Positions 42,335-53,740 of a stretch of DNA of 64,000 nt are shown here, in pieces. Position numbers and translations under genes: made by a program. Every line of letters begins with the position of its first letter. Position 1 is the stretch's first letter. The notes under the pieces are model-generated. The model was not told the origin of the DNA. It saw only the letters and a program-made list of their open reading frames with translations, and did no database searches. The stretch spans positions 43,002,768 to 43,066,767 of the forward strand of contig OZ022240.1 in assembly GCA_963978895.1 (NCBI GenBank). The letters are read 5' to 3'. Origin of the DNA: Erpobdella octoculata (taxonomy: Eukaryota; Annelida; Clitellata; Hirudinida; Erpobdellidae).

Positions 42335-43074
42335 TTTTGCCAAGTTTATAAAAAATGCCTGAATTGAAAATTTTTTTATTTAAGTTCTTTTTAGAAATAT
42401 AAAATTTTACCGAGTAAGCCGTAAAAACAAAGTTTTTTTTTTACAAATTTTTCATATTTTAAGATTTGCCGGCTTTTCGTTTATTTGCATTTTTTTCAAA
42501 CAACACTTTTTAAATTTATATATATCAACAATTTATTTAATTGTACTTATCTTGTTTTCGTTTTCAAAAATGAATATTTTTTTAATTACAATTTTTTTTG
42601 AGAAAAAATTTCAATTTTTAATAAAATGCATTGTTTTGAAAATCGAGTTTAAAAATTTATATTGCAGCTCGATTGGATGATGAAAGTTAGTTAAAAAAAA
42701 TCAAAGATTTGCAAGCAACCAAGACCGGCGGTGAAGTTGATATAACGAATTCAAAATAAATAATTCAACTAAAATTGTGTGCGACCTCCCAGTATGAAAT
42801 GTAATTTTTCTTATTAATATTTGTAAAACTACAGGCTCCGGATTTAAATATGCTAATATTTTTCCTATATGTTAAATTGACATCATTGATAGTAAGCTTT
42901 ATTTAAGTTTACGAAAATGCTTAAATAAAGACTAATACAGTTATTGAGACACTTAGTTCGATTAAATGAATATTAACTTCTAATAAATTAAGGACCATCT
43001 TAAAGAACCCGAGTGCAGTTATCAATATTATAACAACTCGTTTCAGAAGCGGAATACTTATAGAAATGAGTTTT
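42335..43074. repeat. Gene-free part of SD-1, copy 2
   Basis: Matches 25340-26112 with small indels. No ORF. Confidence 0.75.
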
Positions 43075-44007
43075 GTTACGTTCAGAGGCGAATTTAAGAA
43101 TTTGGAGACCATAGGCTAAAGTTTCGGTGGCACCCCCAGCGCCTCTCCCCCGGGCCCCTAGTGACTGATTGTTTCCAAAAACCCCGGTTCATGCAAATTT
43201 GATATAAAAATTTATTTGACCAATTATAGTTGGATAGCCTATAAATATAATAATGCTATGTAATTGAATACTTAAGAGTTCTGTTCAAGTTTTCCATAAT
43301 TTTTCATTAATGGTAATTCCATATGTAGTAAAGTAACTACAAAAAATTGATTAAATATATTTGATTTTAGAGGTCTATATGAAGTTGTATCAAAAACTGC
43401 AATATTCAATTATAACAAAATCATAAGTTCTTCTTTGCTTTGATAGCAGCAAAATCATCAATAATGTCATCATAGTCTATGTACTTTACTATTTCACCAT
43501 TATGGTCAAAACTGCAAAAGCATTGAGTTTTTCTTGTCCCCTTGTTGACTTAAGATAGTTTTTGACTTTTGTTAGAGTAGAAAATGATCGTTCACCCGAA
43601 CAGTTGGTGTACAAAGAAATATTCAAATAGCAATGTCAACGTTTGGATATATGTACTGGATAGAGTTTGATCTTATGATTTTAAATGCTCAATTATAGTC
43701 AAACAATTTTAATTAATTAATTAAATATTGAATTTATATTATTGCTTTACCTAAACGGGAATCAAAACAAAGAATTTAAGTAAATGAAATGGTACAAAAA
43801 TCAAATGCAAAAAACTAAAGCTTTAGAAACCAGGACCAATGGGGCGCCATAAAAAACAAATTAAAGTAATAAAAAACTCAAGCTTTAGAATAATTTACTT
43901 TGTTTTCTTTCTTTCTTTTTTGTTTTTTTTTGTGGCGCCCCTGGCCTCGTGGCGCCCATAGGCTACAGCCTATATAGCTTATGCTTAAATCCGCCCCTGG
44001 TTACGTT
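43075..44007 (-). mobile_element. hAT element with 8-bp target duplication
   Basis: Element 43083-43999 (917 bp) starts CAGAGGCGAATTTAAG and ends CTTAAATCCGCCCCTG, imperfect terminal inverted repeats (CAGRGGCGRATTTAAG). It is flanked by 'gttacgtt' on both sides (43075-43082 and 44000-44007). The 8-bp duplication and CAG-type ends are typical of hAT. It carries a hAT C-terminal coding relic at 43421-43623 and short simple-sequence stretches. It is internally deleted and non-autonomous. Confidence 0.85.
43421..43623 (-). pseudogene. hAT transposase C-terminal dimerisation-region fragment
   Basis: Minus-strand frames give NISLYTNCSGERSFSTLTKV, then KNYLKSTRGQEKLNAFAVLT and, after one frameshift, VKYIDYDDIIDDFAAIKAKK and a stop. 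This is the SGERSFS...LK...RL...A end of hAT transposases of the zf-MYM/TTF-finger group. Inside the element above, so it identifies that element's class. Confidence 0.8.
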
Positions 44008-44029
44008 GGATGAAATAAAGAACTCGGAT

Positions 44030-45018
44030 TTAAAATGGCAGCTCAATATTCCCATTTTCAATTTGTTTGATAAATTCAATTGTATTGAATTGTTGAGACC
44101 ACGTCTGTAGCTGGGTATTTATTTTGTCAAGTACATTTCTTAACTTTATTGTCTCGTTCAAATGCAAATCAAACTCTTTTTTAATTTTGTTGCTTTTTTC
44201 AACAATACTTTTAATGAAATAATCTTTGCATGATTCAATATTTTTAATAATTTGATATTCAATATCTTCACAATAGTCTTGAATTCGTTTTTTAAAATTG
44301 TCACTTTTTTGAGTAACAAAATTGGGTTGCTTTACAATTCCCTTTAATACAAGGTTTATGTTATCTAAATTGTTAGTTATTTCTGAATTTTTGTATTTAA
44401 AATTTTTATTAAATTCTTTTTTAAACAGAGAAAACTTTTTAAGTGAGCAGAATCTATGACTTAAAAGCGTTTTAAAATTAACCAATTTCTTACATAACCT
44501 GCAGTATTGTGCTTCATTGTTTGTTTTTCTTGCAAGTGAATTTGTTTCTGCTAAAACATGATTTGTGATTGCAGTTTTTTTAGATGAACAGTTGTACATG
44601 ATGTACAAAAATATAACTTGCTATCAAAACACACATTTATAATTATTTTGTTGAAGCAAAGTCCACAAAATAGGTGTAGTTTTTTTCTTCTATTCCATAA
44701 TTTTCTTCAATTTTTTTAAAAAATGGATATTATGTTGGGTACACAAATGTCAGTTGAAAAGAGCTTTTGTTTATTATGTTTGTATTACAAAAGTTAGATT
44801 CCATTCATGATCAGATTTTTGTCATAAATTGTATTTTTGTACATTTCTTGATATGATTCAAATTCTATTTTTCTAGTTGAATCATCTTCTGCTAAATCAT
44901 GATTGTTTGCTGTTGGAATCTTCTCGTGAACAAATAAACACGATGAACAAAAATTAATTTGGCAATTTAAACAAAACCGAGTGCTTACAGTTTTAAAACA
45001 AATTCCACATTTTTTCAT
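44030..45018 (-). pseudogene. Family B TRIM-like fragment, SD-1 copy 2
   Basis: From 45018 down to 44794 the minus strand encodes the first B-box (MKKCGICFKTVSTRFCLNC ... CSSCLFVHEKIPTANNHDL) and stops; from 44608 to 44030 it encodes the second module's C-C-H-C part (YCRLCKKLV ... LSHRFC) and a coiled coil ending WSQQFNTIEFIKQIENGN before a stop. The second B-box proper lies at 44590-44680 with a frameshift. The propeller is absent; a hAT element inserted just beyond the break. It is the same gene as 26413-26960 but more complete. Confidence 0.8.
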
Positions 45019-45249
45019 TTTAATTTTTCTGTCAGTAGAAGATGCTTAAAATCTACATAATTTGTTATATGAACTGCAATTAAACATTTTAAGTAAAACT
45101 TGCATAAAACGCTATGAAGTAAAATTGTGTAGTCAACTTTTTTGTAGTTAAATAATAATAATTTTAATTACATAATAAAATTACAAATTTCAAATAAAAA
45201 TTAAAAACATAAATAAACTAGAACTGTCAAAATATAATATTTAACAAAC

Positions 45250-45490
45250 AATTTTAAATAGAAAGCGTTTTCAACAACTACAAACAAAGGATTTTTGTTG
45301 AATCAAATCCAAAACATGCTGGTTTACAGTGAAAATCGAAGGAGTTCAAAAAATTTAATTGAAAATCAAAGACATGAATTCAGCTACAAATAAACTAGAA
45401 TTGTTGTCAGTTGATAGTCCGTATACAGTAATTGGGCTTGCTTATATATCACAACATGCAATAGCAAAATTTTCTTTCAAGAGGATAATA
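45250..45490 (-). pseudogene. Family B C-terminal stub, SD-1 copy 2
   Basis: Partner of 29950-30185, with the same stops. The frame at 45359-45574 is its antisense shadow. Confidence 0.7.
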
Positions 45491-45931
45491 CTCAACTATT
45501 TACACAAATTAAAACATTCTAGTAATTTACAAATAAATTTCAAATATTATTATTCAACTTTTTTCAAATTATAATGCTATTTAAGATTTTAATCATTTTA
45601 TTTTATGTGTTATTTGAAAAGTTTCCAATAAATCTAAAAATTAAATAGAATGTTAAATCAATGACAAAAAATTATATGCAATGCATTTTAACAATTTTAT
45701 ATGATGGGAAGTACTTCATAATTTAAAAAAAAACCAAAAATTAAAATTACTTATAAAAAGAAATTTAAAGAAGCGTTATTTTTGCAATAAAATTTTAGTT
45801 TATCAATCAAATTTGTTTGCAATCATTTAAACTATTCTGTAAAGCTATACATTTTATTTTGTAACATAAACATGTAAACAACCAAAAAATTAAAATTTAT
45901 TATTGCTTAAATACACAAAAAAATCTAAACG

Positions 45932-48262
45932 TTACAATTGGAAAACTTTTAATAAACCAATATCTTTACCACTAATCACCAAACCACGATTTGTCGATGA
46001 ATCAATAAAAAAACATGGAAATTCACACTGAGTATCAAATGAATTCAAGTAATTCAAATCAAAATCAAAGACATGAATTTTTTTTCCAAACCAATCAGTT
46101 ATAAATAACTTGGAATTGTGATTAGTTGTCACTTTATTTAGCCCAATTGCGTTCGGTAATGATGATGGAACAATTTCTTTAATGATATTTCCATTGCAGT
46201 TGAATGAAAAAAGTTTGCCATCACATGTTAATGCAAAATTTTCTTTCAAACGATCAACACTTAAATATTGATAACTACTAGAATATTTTTCTGGTATTTC
46301 AGAGATAAGTTGTATTCCATTTTCTAGTGTAATTTCAAATAATTTTTTGTCTTTAAAAACGTATAAGTTTTTATCCGATAAATAAAATTGTTCAAATCTA
46401 TCATATTTATGTTTTATTGTTTTTTTCCAATCAGGACTGTTTTTCTGTTTTTCGAGATTATATATTTCTAATGCTGAGTTGTTTACAACACATAAAAAAT
46501 TGTTATATAAATGAAACTGGAATTTAGGATGTTCAAACTCAATTGAAGATTGAAAACCATAGGTTTTGTTGCAATAAACATCAATTTGAAATATATCTTC
46601 ACTACGATATCCAACATACAACTTTGTTTTGCTAATTGAAAACTTGCCGAAGCGCTTTTTTAATTCTTTTGTTAGGATAAGTTTTGGTTGAATTTCATTA
46701 GTTGGATTTAATTTACTTGGCAATAATCTTCCTATTGAAATTTGTGAGAAAAGAATTTGTTCGTGCAGTTGAATTGGTTCAAAAAATTGAATCAACGTTT
46801 CACTCAAATATTCGGAAATATTTTGATTTGATTTTACAAAAAGATTTTCAACATCATCATCTAACACTTTAAAATCATCATTTACCAAATTATTTTCAAT
46901 CAGTTCAATAAATTTAGTAAGATTACAATGCTGACACCAATTTTCATATTCATTCCATTTTTCTTTTAATTTATCTTTAAGTTTTACTACCTCGTTTTTA
47001 TGCAAATTAAATTGTTTTTCAACTTCATTGCCTTTTTTAGTAATTAATTCTGTATAATCATTTTTGTACAAATCGATATTTGTAATAATTTGATTTTTAA
47101 TATCTTCACAATGTTTTTGAAGTTGTTTTGTTAAATTTACAGTTTGACAAGCAGCAGATAACTTTTGTTCTTTAATTGATTCTAAAATATTTCCTATGAT
47201 ATCTAAGTTGTAGTTCAATTTAAATAGTTTTTTATATAAATTTTCATCAAACTCTTTTTTAATTTGATAAAACGTTTTGAGTGGGCAGGATTTGTGATTA
47301 AGAAGAGTTTCACAGTCAACCCATGTCTGACAAGGTTTGCAATATGATGTTTTTATGTCATCTTCTTCTTTTCTGGCATGTAAATTCATATCTGTCAAAA
47401 CATGTTTCTTTGTAGCTGGAATTGTCTTATGACCAATTGTACATGATGTACACAAATACACTTTGCAATCAAAACACAAAGAAATAATTATCTCTTTACG
47501 CAAACAACTCCCACAATGTACATCCGATTCTTTTTCAAAAACAAAGTTACGAGGTAGTAAATGGTTTTCTCTATATATAAATTTCAGTTCGGGTAATATA
47601 ATTTCATTTGAGAAAAGTTTTGTATTTAATATATTTGGTTCAAAAGTAAGGTTCAAATTTTCTTTGAAACATTCGGAAAACAAACTATGAATTTGGGATG
47701 AAAAATTATTATCATCTACAAACATTTTCGTTTCAATAGTTTTTCTAATTTCAGAAATTATAGTTGAATCACAACGTTTAACTACTAATTGACATTTTTT
47801 ATTCCTTTCTTCTATTTCTTTCAATAATTTTAAAACATTTTTCAGATGCATATTTAACGTTTCTTCGATTTTAAACCATTTCTCATCAATTTCAGTATTG
47901 ATCTTTTTCTCACATGAATCAATATGTTTAATAAACTGATTCTTTACTTCTTCACAATGCTGTTGAATTTGTTTTTTTAAATTTTCAGCTTCTTTAGCAG
48001 CATTCAGTTTTTGTTCATTTATTGCATGCAGTTGATCCTTTATGACATCTATGCTGAGACTGTTTGCATTAAATTCCTGACATGATTTACAGTAGCATGT
48101 TGTTATTTCTTCTTTTTTAGTTGAAGTATTTTTTGTTAAAACATGTTTGTATATTGTTGGAATCTTTTCATGAAAAACCAAACACGGTGAACACAAATTA
48201 ATTTGGCAATTTAAGCAAAAATGTGCAGATACTGTTTTCAAACAAATTCCACATTTATCCAT
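45932..48262 (-). CDS. Family B protein: two B-box/coiled-coil modules plus propeller, no RING
   Basis: The frame is open from 48304 (790 codons), but the likely start is Met at 48262 (MDKCGIC), the position homologous to 32900 and 45018 in the other copies. From that Met: first B-box C4, C7, C16, C19, C24, C27, H31, H39 with a following YCKSC pair; coiled coil about 80-200; a second B-box (HCGSC ... CFDCKVYLCTSC ... GHKT ... KHVL) near 255-300; C-C-H-C module (YCKPCQTWV ... LNHKSC) near 315-340; second coiled coil to about 470; propeller about 530 to the end (FSISKTKLYVGY, NLYVFKDKKLFEITLENG, LFITDWFGKKIHVFDFDLNY). With no RING it is unlikely to be an E3 by itself; it may act as adaptor or partner of family A through coiled coils. 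Function inferred. Confidence 0.88.
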   Translation of the reverse strand: MDKCGICLKTVSAHFCLNCQINLCSPCLVFHEKIPTIYKHVLTKNTSTKKEEITTCYCKSCQEFNANSLSIDVIKDQLHAINEQKLNAAKEAENLKKQIQQHCEEVKNQFIKHIDSCEKKINTEIDEKWFKIEETLNMHLKNVLKLLKEIEERNKKCQLVVKRCDSTIISEIRKTIETKMFVDDNNFSSQIHSLFSECFKENLNLTFEPNILNTKLFSNEIILPELKFIYRENHLLPRNFVFEKESDVHCGSCLRKEIIISLCFDCKVYLCTSCTIGHKTIPATKKHVLTDMNLHARKEEDDIKTSYCKPCQTWVDCETLLNHKSCPLKTFYQIKKEFDENLYKKLFKLNYNLDIIGNILESIKEQKLSAACQTVNLTKQLQKHCEDIKNQIITNIDLYKNDYTELITKKGNEVEKQFNLHKNEVVKLKDKLKEKWNEYENWCQHCNLTKFIELIENNLVNDDFKVLDDDVENLFVKSNQNISEYLSETLIQFFEPIQLHEQILFSQISIGRLLPSKLNPTNEIQPKLILTKELKKRFGKFSISKTKLYVGYRSEDIFQIDVYCNKTYGFQSSIEFEHPKFQFHLYNNFLCVVNNSALEIYNLEKQKNSPDWKKTIKHKYDRFEQFYLSDKNLYVFKDKKLFEITLENGIQLISEIPEKYSSSYQYLSVDRLKENFALTCDGKLFSFNCNGNIIKEIVPSSLPNAIGLNKVTTNHNSKLFITDWFGKKIHVFDFDLNYLNSFDTQCEFPCFFIDSSTNRGLVISGKDIGLLKVFQL

Positions 48263-48539
48263 GTTTAGTTTTAATGAACAATCACCTAAAATGACTATTA
48301 TCATATTTAGTTACAATGTTGTTTAAGTCAAATAAAAGTAAAAATCAAATTAGAATTCATGACAGGAAGTACTTAGATGTTTCTTTCATACATCTATTTA
48401 AATCTTAAAACACCAAGTGTAGAGGACTATAAACTATTTTGAAAAAAACTCACGTTTAGTTTCATAAAGTAAATAACACAAGCTGTTTAATATATCTCTA
48501 ACAAAAATAAAACTCAATGCAATCGTTTATTTGTTTACG
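48263..48539. other. Upstream flank of the family B gene, SD-1 copy 2
   Basis: Nearly identical to 32901-33236 apart from a short insertion there. May contain the promoter; no motif stands out. Confidence 0.5.
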
Positions 48540-49170
48540 TGTTGAACATGGTAAATAACTCAATTTTGACAAAAAATTACTTTTATCAAAAATGCCTTGC
48601 ATTTATATATGGACGACATCGTACCACCTGGTTTTTCAGTCATTCATCAACATCGCGTATCATCAAACCCCTCAAGAGGTACCAGTCTTGCTCTCATTCT
48701 CCACAATCACTTTCATTTTAAACTCTTAAACATCTTTTACAACTATTGGTTTTCGACATTTAGTTATTTAGGTCACCAATGTAACGCATCATTTCATCAT
48801 CGTCATTTTATATCGCCCTCCTGGGCCTCTAAGCCGTTTCGCTGACGACCTCACACTACTTCTCGAGCCCCATTCTACTAAAAGGCTATATTTGTGCGGT
48901 GATGTGAACACCATCCTCCATCAATAGTAACATCACCGGTTTTCTGGACGAATTCATTATGATTCAACATAATAGCGTCCTTACTTATGTGAAAGGAAAC
49001 TTTCTTGATATTTTGATAACACCCAACTCTCACTCAACTACCGGTTTCATGATTGCTATTTATCCCTCTCATTTCACGTTTGATCATTGTATAATTTTTC
49101 TTTTATCATCTTATCAAATCCTGAACAAGTTTTTACTTCTATTTCTCATTGAAATCTTAAATGAATAGGC
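48540..49170 (+). pseudogene. LINE apurinic-type endonuclease relic, SD-1 copy 2
   Basis: Single-copy version of the relics at 33237-33665 and 34613-35100, with the same PPGFSVIHQHR, YRPP (as ISPSWASK/YRPPGPL in alternate frames), CGDVN and LDIL landmarks and the same pair of stops after GDVN. It preserves the pre-duplication arrangement. Confidence 0.75.
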
Positions 49171-49284
49171 TGAGGCGATTTCAACCACAGTCTACCATAA
49201 TCTAAAATCCTTGACATTGACGGCTTTTCTAACGATCAATGCGCTAATCTAATAAAAATCTTTTATAGACATTACCCTCTTAAA

Positions 49285-49605
49285 TTGGAAACAATCAGGA
49301 AATGTGTCACCCATCACGTCAATGTTTTCTCCAACGCAGCTTTCTTAGCCAAGAAACACCAAGTAAACTTTGCTTTCTTAGATTTTAAAGACAAAAATGA
49401 TTACAGCAAAGCAATGATTTCAACAAAGCATGCTATCCTAGCGTTCTGTGCCGAATCAATCATAGCAACACTTTCTGACTTTCTGGGTATGAAAAATCTT
49501 GCAGTTTCTGGCTCTCTCTCAACAACCCCCTCCACGGCCAAAAAAGCAGACAGTTTCTTTTTAAATAATTTATGCAAATTAAATATAAATTTTGTTACGC
49601 AATAA
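49285..49605 (+). CDS. Unrecognised 106-residue ORF
   Basis: Begins METIRKCVTHHVNVFSN, then FLDFKDKNDYSKAM, ESIIATLSDFLGMKN and STAKKADSFFLNNLCK, ending NFVTQ. The partner in SD-1 copy 1 (35220-35543) has the same sequence with an indel. No domain recognised. It follows LINE endonuclease relics in the same orientation and may be LINE-derived or chance; the antisense frame is also open. Confidence 0.3.
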   Translation: METIRKCVTHHVNVFSNAAFLAKKHQVNFAFLDFKDKNDYSKAMISTKHAILAFCAESIIATLSDFLGMKNLAVSGSLSTTPSTAKKADSFFLNNLCKLNINFVTQ

Positions 49606-49629
49606 CTTTTCATGTCTGTACATAAGTAT

Positions 49630-51020
49630 AGCATTGCTGGTCTAGGATGAGATTGGTGGCCATAAATGTTTATATTGTGAATTTGTCTAGTAATATTTGA
49701 AAATTAAATTAATGATCATAACAATTAGTCTAGCAGTTTTTGAGTTATAAATGACAACACTAACTTGGATAGTACAACATATTGGTATAAACCTATTTTA
49801 TTCACTTTATGCCACAATATTTGGCCAATTGTTCCAATGTATTTTTGAAACATATTGTGTACAATTAGTGTTTAGTTTTTAAAATAATAAAATTTCTTTG
49901 ATAGGTACAGAGACCGGGGCTGTATGCTAAAACTTTGATTATTTTGATAAGAATAACATAAAGTTTACAATTTTTAGCGAATTTAGTTTTTTTACCGATT
50001 TTCATTTTTTGACGAAGAAAATTGAATTTTCGTGTTGCTAATTATAATTTCATTGCGTTTTTTTGCCTATATGGTGTATTTGCTCCTCCCCTTCAAGGTT
50101 TTGCAGAATGGCGCCATTGTCTACATGATGACATTCTTGAGATGTCACACAAAATCACTTTTTATTTTATTATCACCAACAAACCGGACCGACACATGGA
50201 GCTCACAAATTAAAACATCCGGTGAAGACAACTACAATTTGTTTTCAATACATTTTGTAGTTTTGTAGATCAAAAAATGAAACATAAAAATTCTTACTTT
50301 CAACAAATAAGCAAGAAATACGGTTCTTCAGGCAATTTTTACAAAAATCGGTCGAGCAAAAATCAAATTAGTCATTTAATTGCGAATAAAATTTAACTAA
50401 CGAAATAATTATTTAATTGGCACAGAAAATATAATCTTGCCTCCACATTCCACATACAAGATTCTTTATAGGCAGCTTATAAAAGAAAGTCATGCGTGTC
50501 TTTATTATTGTTCTTGTGCCAGCTAGTAGTACTCGCTGATATAATCTATTTGAAACATAAACAGCTATGAATAAATGTTTCAAAAAGAACTGCTCATGAT
50601 GTTGTATCAGAATTGTGTTGAAGCGTTGTTTCTTATTCAAATAGATATCGTGCACATAAATTATTATTATACAATGTTTATTTATCCGTTAACGAATAGC
50701 ATAGCATTGTTGACAAATTTCTGATGTCCTCAAACATTTGATAGTTATCTCAAAATTATATTAATGAAAATATTTATATTTTCTCATATTTTGCCCGTAA
50801 AATAATTTCAATTATTGACTACCTTGGCATATTTTTTTATTAAGTTTCAACAAAAATAAAACTTTTTTTTACGTCCCCCATTCCTATTTTATTTAAAAAT
50901 TAAAATAATGTTGACACCAGATACTTATGAAAATTTATTTTTTATACACAAAACCTGTATTAGCATAACAATACAAGCCTATACAATATAACTCCTTCTA
51001 TTCAATGTTCTGATTTTTGC
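49630..51020. repeat. Gene-free part of SD-1, copy 2
   Basis: 49630-50660 matches 35600-36600; 50940-51020 matches 36600-36680. The frames at 50022-50268 and 50413-50655 are not maintained in both copies. Confidence 0.7.
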
Positions 51021-51119
51021 AATAGAATAAACCTTATGTAAGCATTGTTGGACTGTTGACCAGAGAGGTAGAGAGAAACAACCTACGTATAGTAGATAAT
51101 GTTAAAATAGGTACTTATT

Positions 51120-51384
51120 CAAGCAACTTTTAGCAAATCTATTTTACGTTTTATGGCTAAAAACGTTAAGAAAGAGTGAAAAAAATAAAATGAGCGTGAG
51201 TGGGAACGAAAACGGAAAAGCAAGCGACAACGGGAACGGGAAATCGACCGGGAACGGGAAAGCAACCGAGAACTGGAAAGCAACCGGAACCGGGAGAGCA
51301 AGCGGAGAAGAAAACGGGGGCAAGAGAGAAAAACGATAAATAAAACTTCTGCACATCCCGAGCAACGCCGGGTAACCCCGTTAG
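51120..51384 (+). mobile_element. Helitron-like 3' end with G/A-rich minisatellite
   Basis: A degenerate GGGAACGGGAAAGCAACCG array (51190-51320) is followed by 'cacatcccgagcaacgccgg' and 'gtaaccccgTTAGT'. The CCCG/CGGG hairpin a few bases before a CTRR-T-like end is the Helitron 3' layout. 62555-62828 is a near-copy. The S/R/F-rich frames at 51119-51406 are translations of the array. Confidence 0.6.
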
Positions 51385-51389
51385 TAATA

Positions 51390-51530
51390 AATAAAATAAA
51401 GCACATTAAATAAAGTTATTCAGGTTTGTCACATTTAAAGTTGAGTCACAATTTCAGTTGAAGGAAGGAAGAAGTTTAATTGTCGATCATTCAATCCATC
51501 CGTTCGTCAAGCAGTGCTTCGAAAACTTAT
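51390..51530 (+). repeat. R1, short copy
   Basis: Only the 'ttattcaggtttgtcacatt' to 'caatccatccgttcgtcaag' part of R1 is present. Confidence 0.7.
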
Positions 51531-51699
51531 GCAATGATCAATGATCATGTATAGGCACTTTTGGCCTGGAATGTTTTCTTGGCCCCTGAGCTTAACTTTT
51601 TCCCCTTCTTAACTTTCCGGGCCAAAAGTTCCTATGTACGACCATCGAAGGTAATTGCGTAATGAAATTCAAATTTTGTTTACGTAACAACGTTTGATG

Positions 51700-51906
51700 G
51701 CTTCAAGCAACTTTTAGCAAATCTATTTTACGTTTTATGGGCTAAAATAAGTTATGAAAAAGTGGAAAAGAAAAATGAGCGCGAGCGGGAACGGAAACGG
51801 AAGAGAAAGCGGGAACGGAAACGGAAGAGCAAGCGGGGAAGGAAACGGGAGCAAGAGAGAAAAATTATAAAAAAAAAACTCTGAAAACGCCGGGTAATCC
51901 CGCTAG
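51700..51906 (+). mobile_element. Helitron-like 3' end with G/A-rich minisatellite, second copy
   Basis: A GGGAACGGAAACGGAAGAGC array (51775-51860), then 'aaaacgccgggtaatcccgCTAGT' with CTAG at 51903-51906, a canonical CTRR-T ending. Preceded by 'caagcaacttttagcaaatc' as at 51118 and 62564, so both elements share internal sequence. Confidence 0.65.
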
Positions 51907-52830
51907 TATCTAAATAAAATCTTTAGGATAAGAGATTAAAAAATTAAATATTAAGTAAAAAATAATTTTAAAATAGATAGAAGAACATACATCTGATTGC
52001 TTTGTGCAACCTTAAAATTTGAATGGAATCGTTTCGTCATTTTGTAGGTGGAACAGTAAAATTTGATTCTAGTGCTTGTGATTTATTATTCATTTAAAAA
52101 ACAATTTAAACAATTTAAAAGCAGAAAAAACGACCGCCACACTACACAAGCAGAAGAAAAAATTGGTTTAAAAGTAAAACAATAAATAATTACCGAAGAC
52201 ATTTTAAAATTTATTAACTGTCACTAATTCAATTGATTTGTAATTGCATTTTAAGTTGTGTTTTGGGTAAAATAATAGATTTTAGTTTCTAAGATTATTT
52301 AATTGTAAGATTATGTGGCTACTTGATTTTTGGCTAAAAAAACAAAAATAAATAAAGTAGTAATTGTAGGGTGAGACAAACGCATATATTTCCTTACCTG
52401 TAGATCCGCCACTGTTCTAAAGAAATTGTGATGTTTTCTCTATAAAAAAAAAATTATCTTATTAATAATAAAATTAACAATCAATTATTTTGCGATTATT
52501 TATGCTTTTTGCGATTTCAGTTTTAGTAACGATTAATGGGAACATCACTGCTCGGGGGTTTTCCATTTTCCATAAGCAGCTTTCGGTTTTCGGCGTGGCG
52601 ATATGTTAAGTTTTAGACGAATATTGTTGGCTGTGTTGACTTATTAGATATACTTCGACTCATTGTTTAACTATAGTAATTTAATCCTTGAAGTTTTTGT
52701 TGGATCTCATTCAGGTAATCTTTTTCTAACTTTTAACTTGGGAATGAATTAGTTTCGGGAATTGTAGGCGTAGTAACACACTCTCTCTAAATCAATCAAT
52801 TAAATTTGTATAGTTCTATTTCCTTGGCGT
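51907..52830. other. Gene-free stretch
   Basis: AT-rich, no supported ORF or shared repeat. Confidence 0.45.
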
Positions 52831-53430
52831 TCAATAGCTCTTGGTCATAAACTGATTAAACAGACAAGTTTTAAGTCCACGACGGAAAACAGTGAGAGAA
52901 GTAGATCTTAGTTTAGATTTTAGTTTAGTAAGAGAAGTAGGAAGAAAGTTCCAGAGAAAGGGACCAGAGTAGGAAAAAGAGTGTTTAGCAAAAGAATGTT
53001 TAACGGTAAAGATACGAAAGAGAGGAAGATCGAAGACCAGACTTAGGAGGGATTTTTATTAAGTTAGTTTGTTAGAGTGGAGAAGGGCAATTTTTAATTT
53101 TAAACATTAGTAAATAAATTTAAAAAAATACCCTAAATTTAAGAGGAAACCAGTGAAGAAGAACAAGAGATGGAGAGATATGAGAAAAGAAAGAGGTGCG
53201 AGAAACTAAGCTCAGGTTTTAGAAAGAGGATGAAGGGTAGTGTCATGAGATCATAATTGCAAGAGTCAATTCGAGACAGAATGAGAGAAGAATCTATTAC
53301 CACGGCGGTTCGCGCACAGCAGCACACGCTCACATACAGGCACACATAGGAAGGAAAGTGTAGGTCTATGCTATGCATGGACTCCATGTGCTGTGACACC
53401 AAACGCATACCAGCACACGCACACATAGGA
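52831..53430 (-). pseudogene. LINE reverse transcriptase C-terminal relic
   Basis: On the minus strand 53046-52831 encodes FRIFTVKHSFAKHSFSYS, GPFLWNFLPTSL, LTVFRRGLKTCLFNQ and a stop, the classic end of CR1/L2-type reverse transcriptases (RSFS-AGP-LWNSLP ... F...LKT-LF). Upstream on the same strand (about 53350-53280), SSLILSRIDSCNYDLMTLP matches the LSRLDYCN thumb motif. A CA-rich segment (53310-53430) and frameshifts interrupt it. It is a different LINE from the one at 1945. Confidence 0.75.
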
Positions 53431-53740
53431 AAGTTCTGATGAAGCTAATAGGCCATGAAAGGTTGGCAGAAAGATCAGCATCTCTGTGAGGTCAGAAAAT
53501 GCTCCACAACTCTGGCACATGAAAATTATTGTGTAGTAGAACGTCCACGCAAGCCACTTAAGCTTCTATTTCTCTCTTTCCATGTGATCATCTATACTCC
53601 TTCCAGCCAGTGGCATAGTTAGTCCCCCTTTATTATTTTCTGCATATTCCACTATATCTAGCTTTCTCCTAAGTTATTCCAGTCTCTGATTTTGGTAGTT
53701 TTAAAAATATTCATAAAAATTATTTTAAAAAAAGACTGTC
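53431..53740. other. Gene-free stretch
   Basis: Mixed-composition sequence without recognised features. Confidence 0.4.

Noticed and set aside
50413..50655. 80-residue minus-strand ORF
   Set aside because: The SD-1 partner near 36400-36600 does not keep the frame open and no domain is recognised.
51119..51406. R/S/F-rich 95-residue ORF (and 62587-62850, 3858-4220, 13509-13785)
   Set aside because: These are translations of the degenerate CGGGAA/TTCCCG minisatellite; several frames are open at once and the sequence is not kept at protein level.
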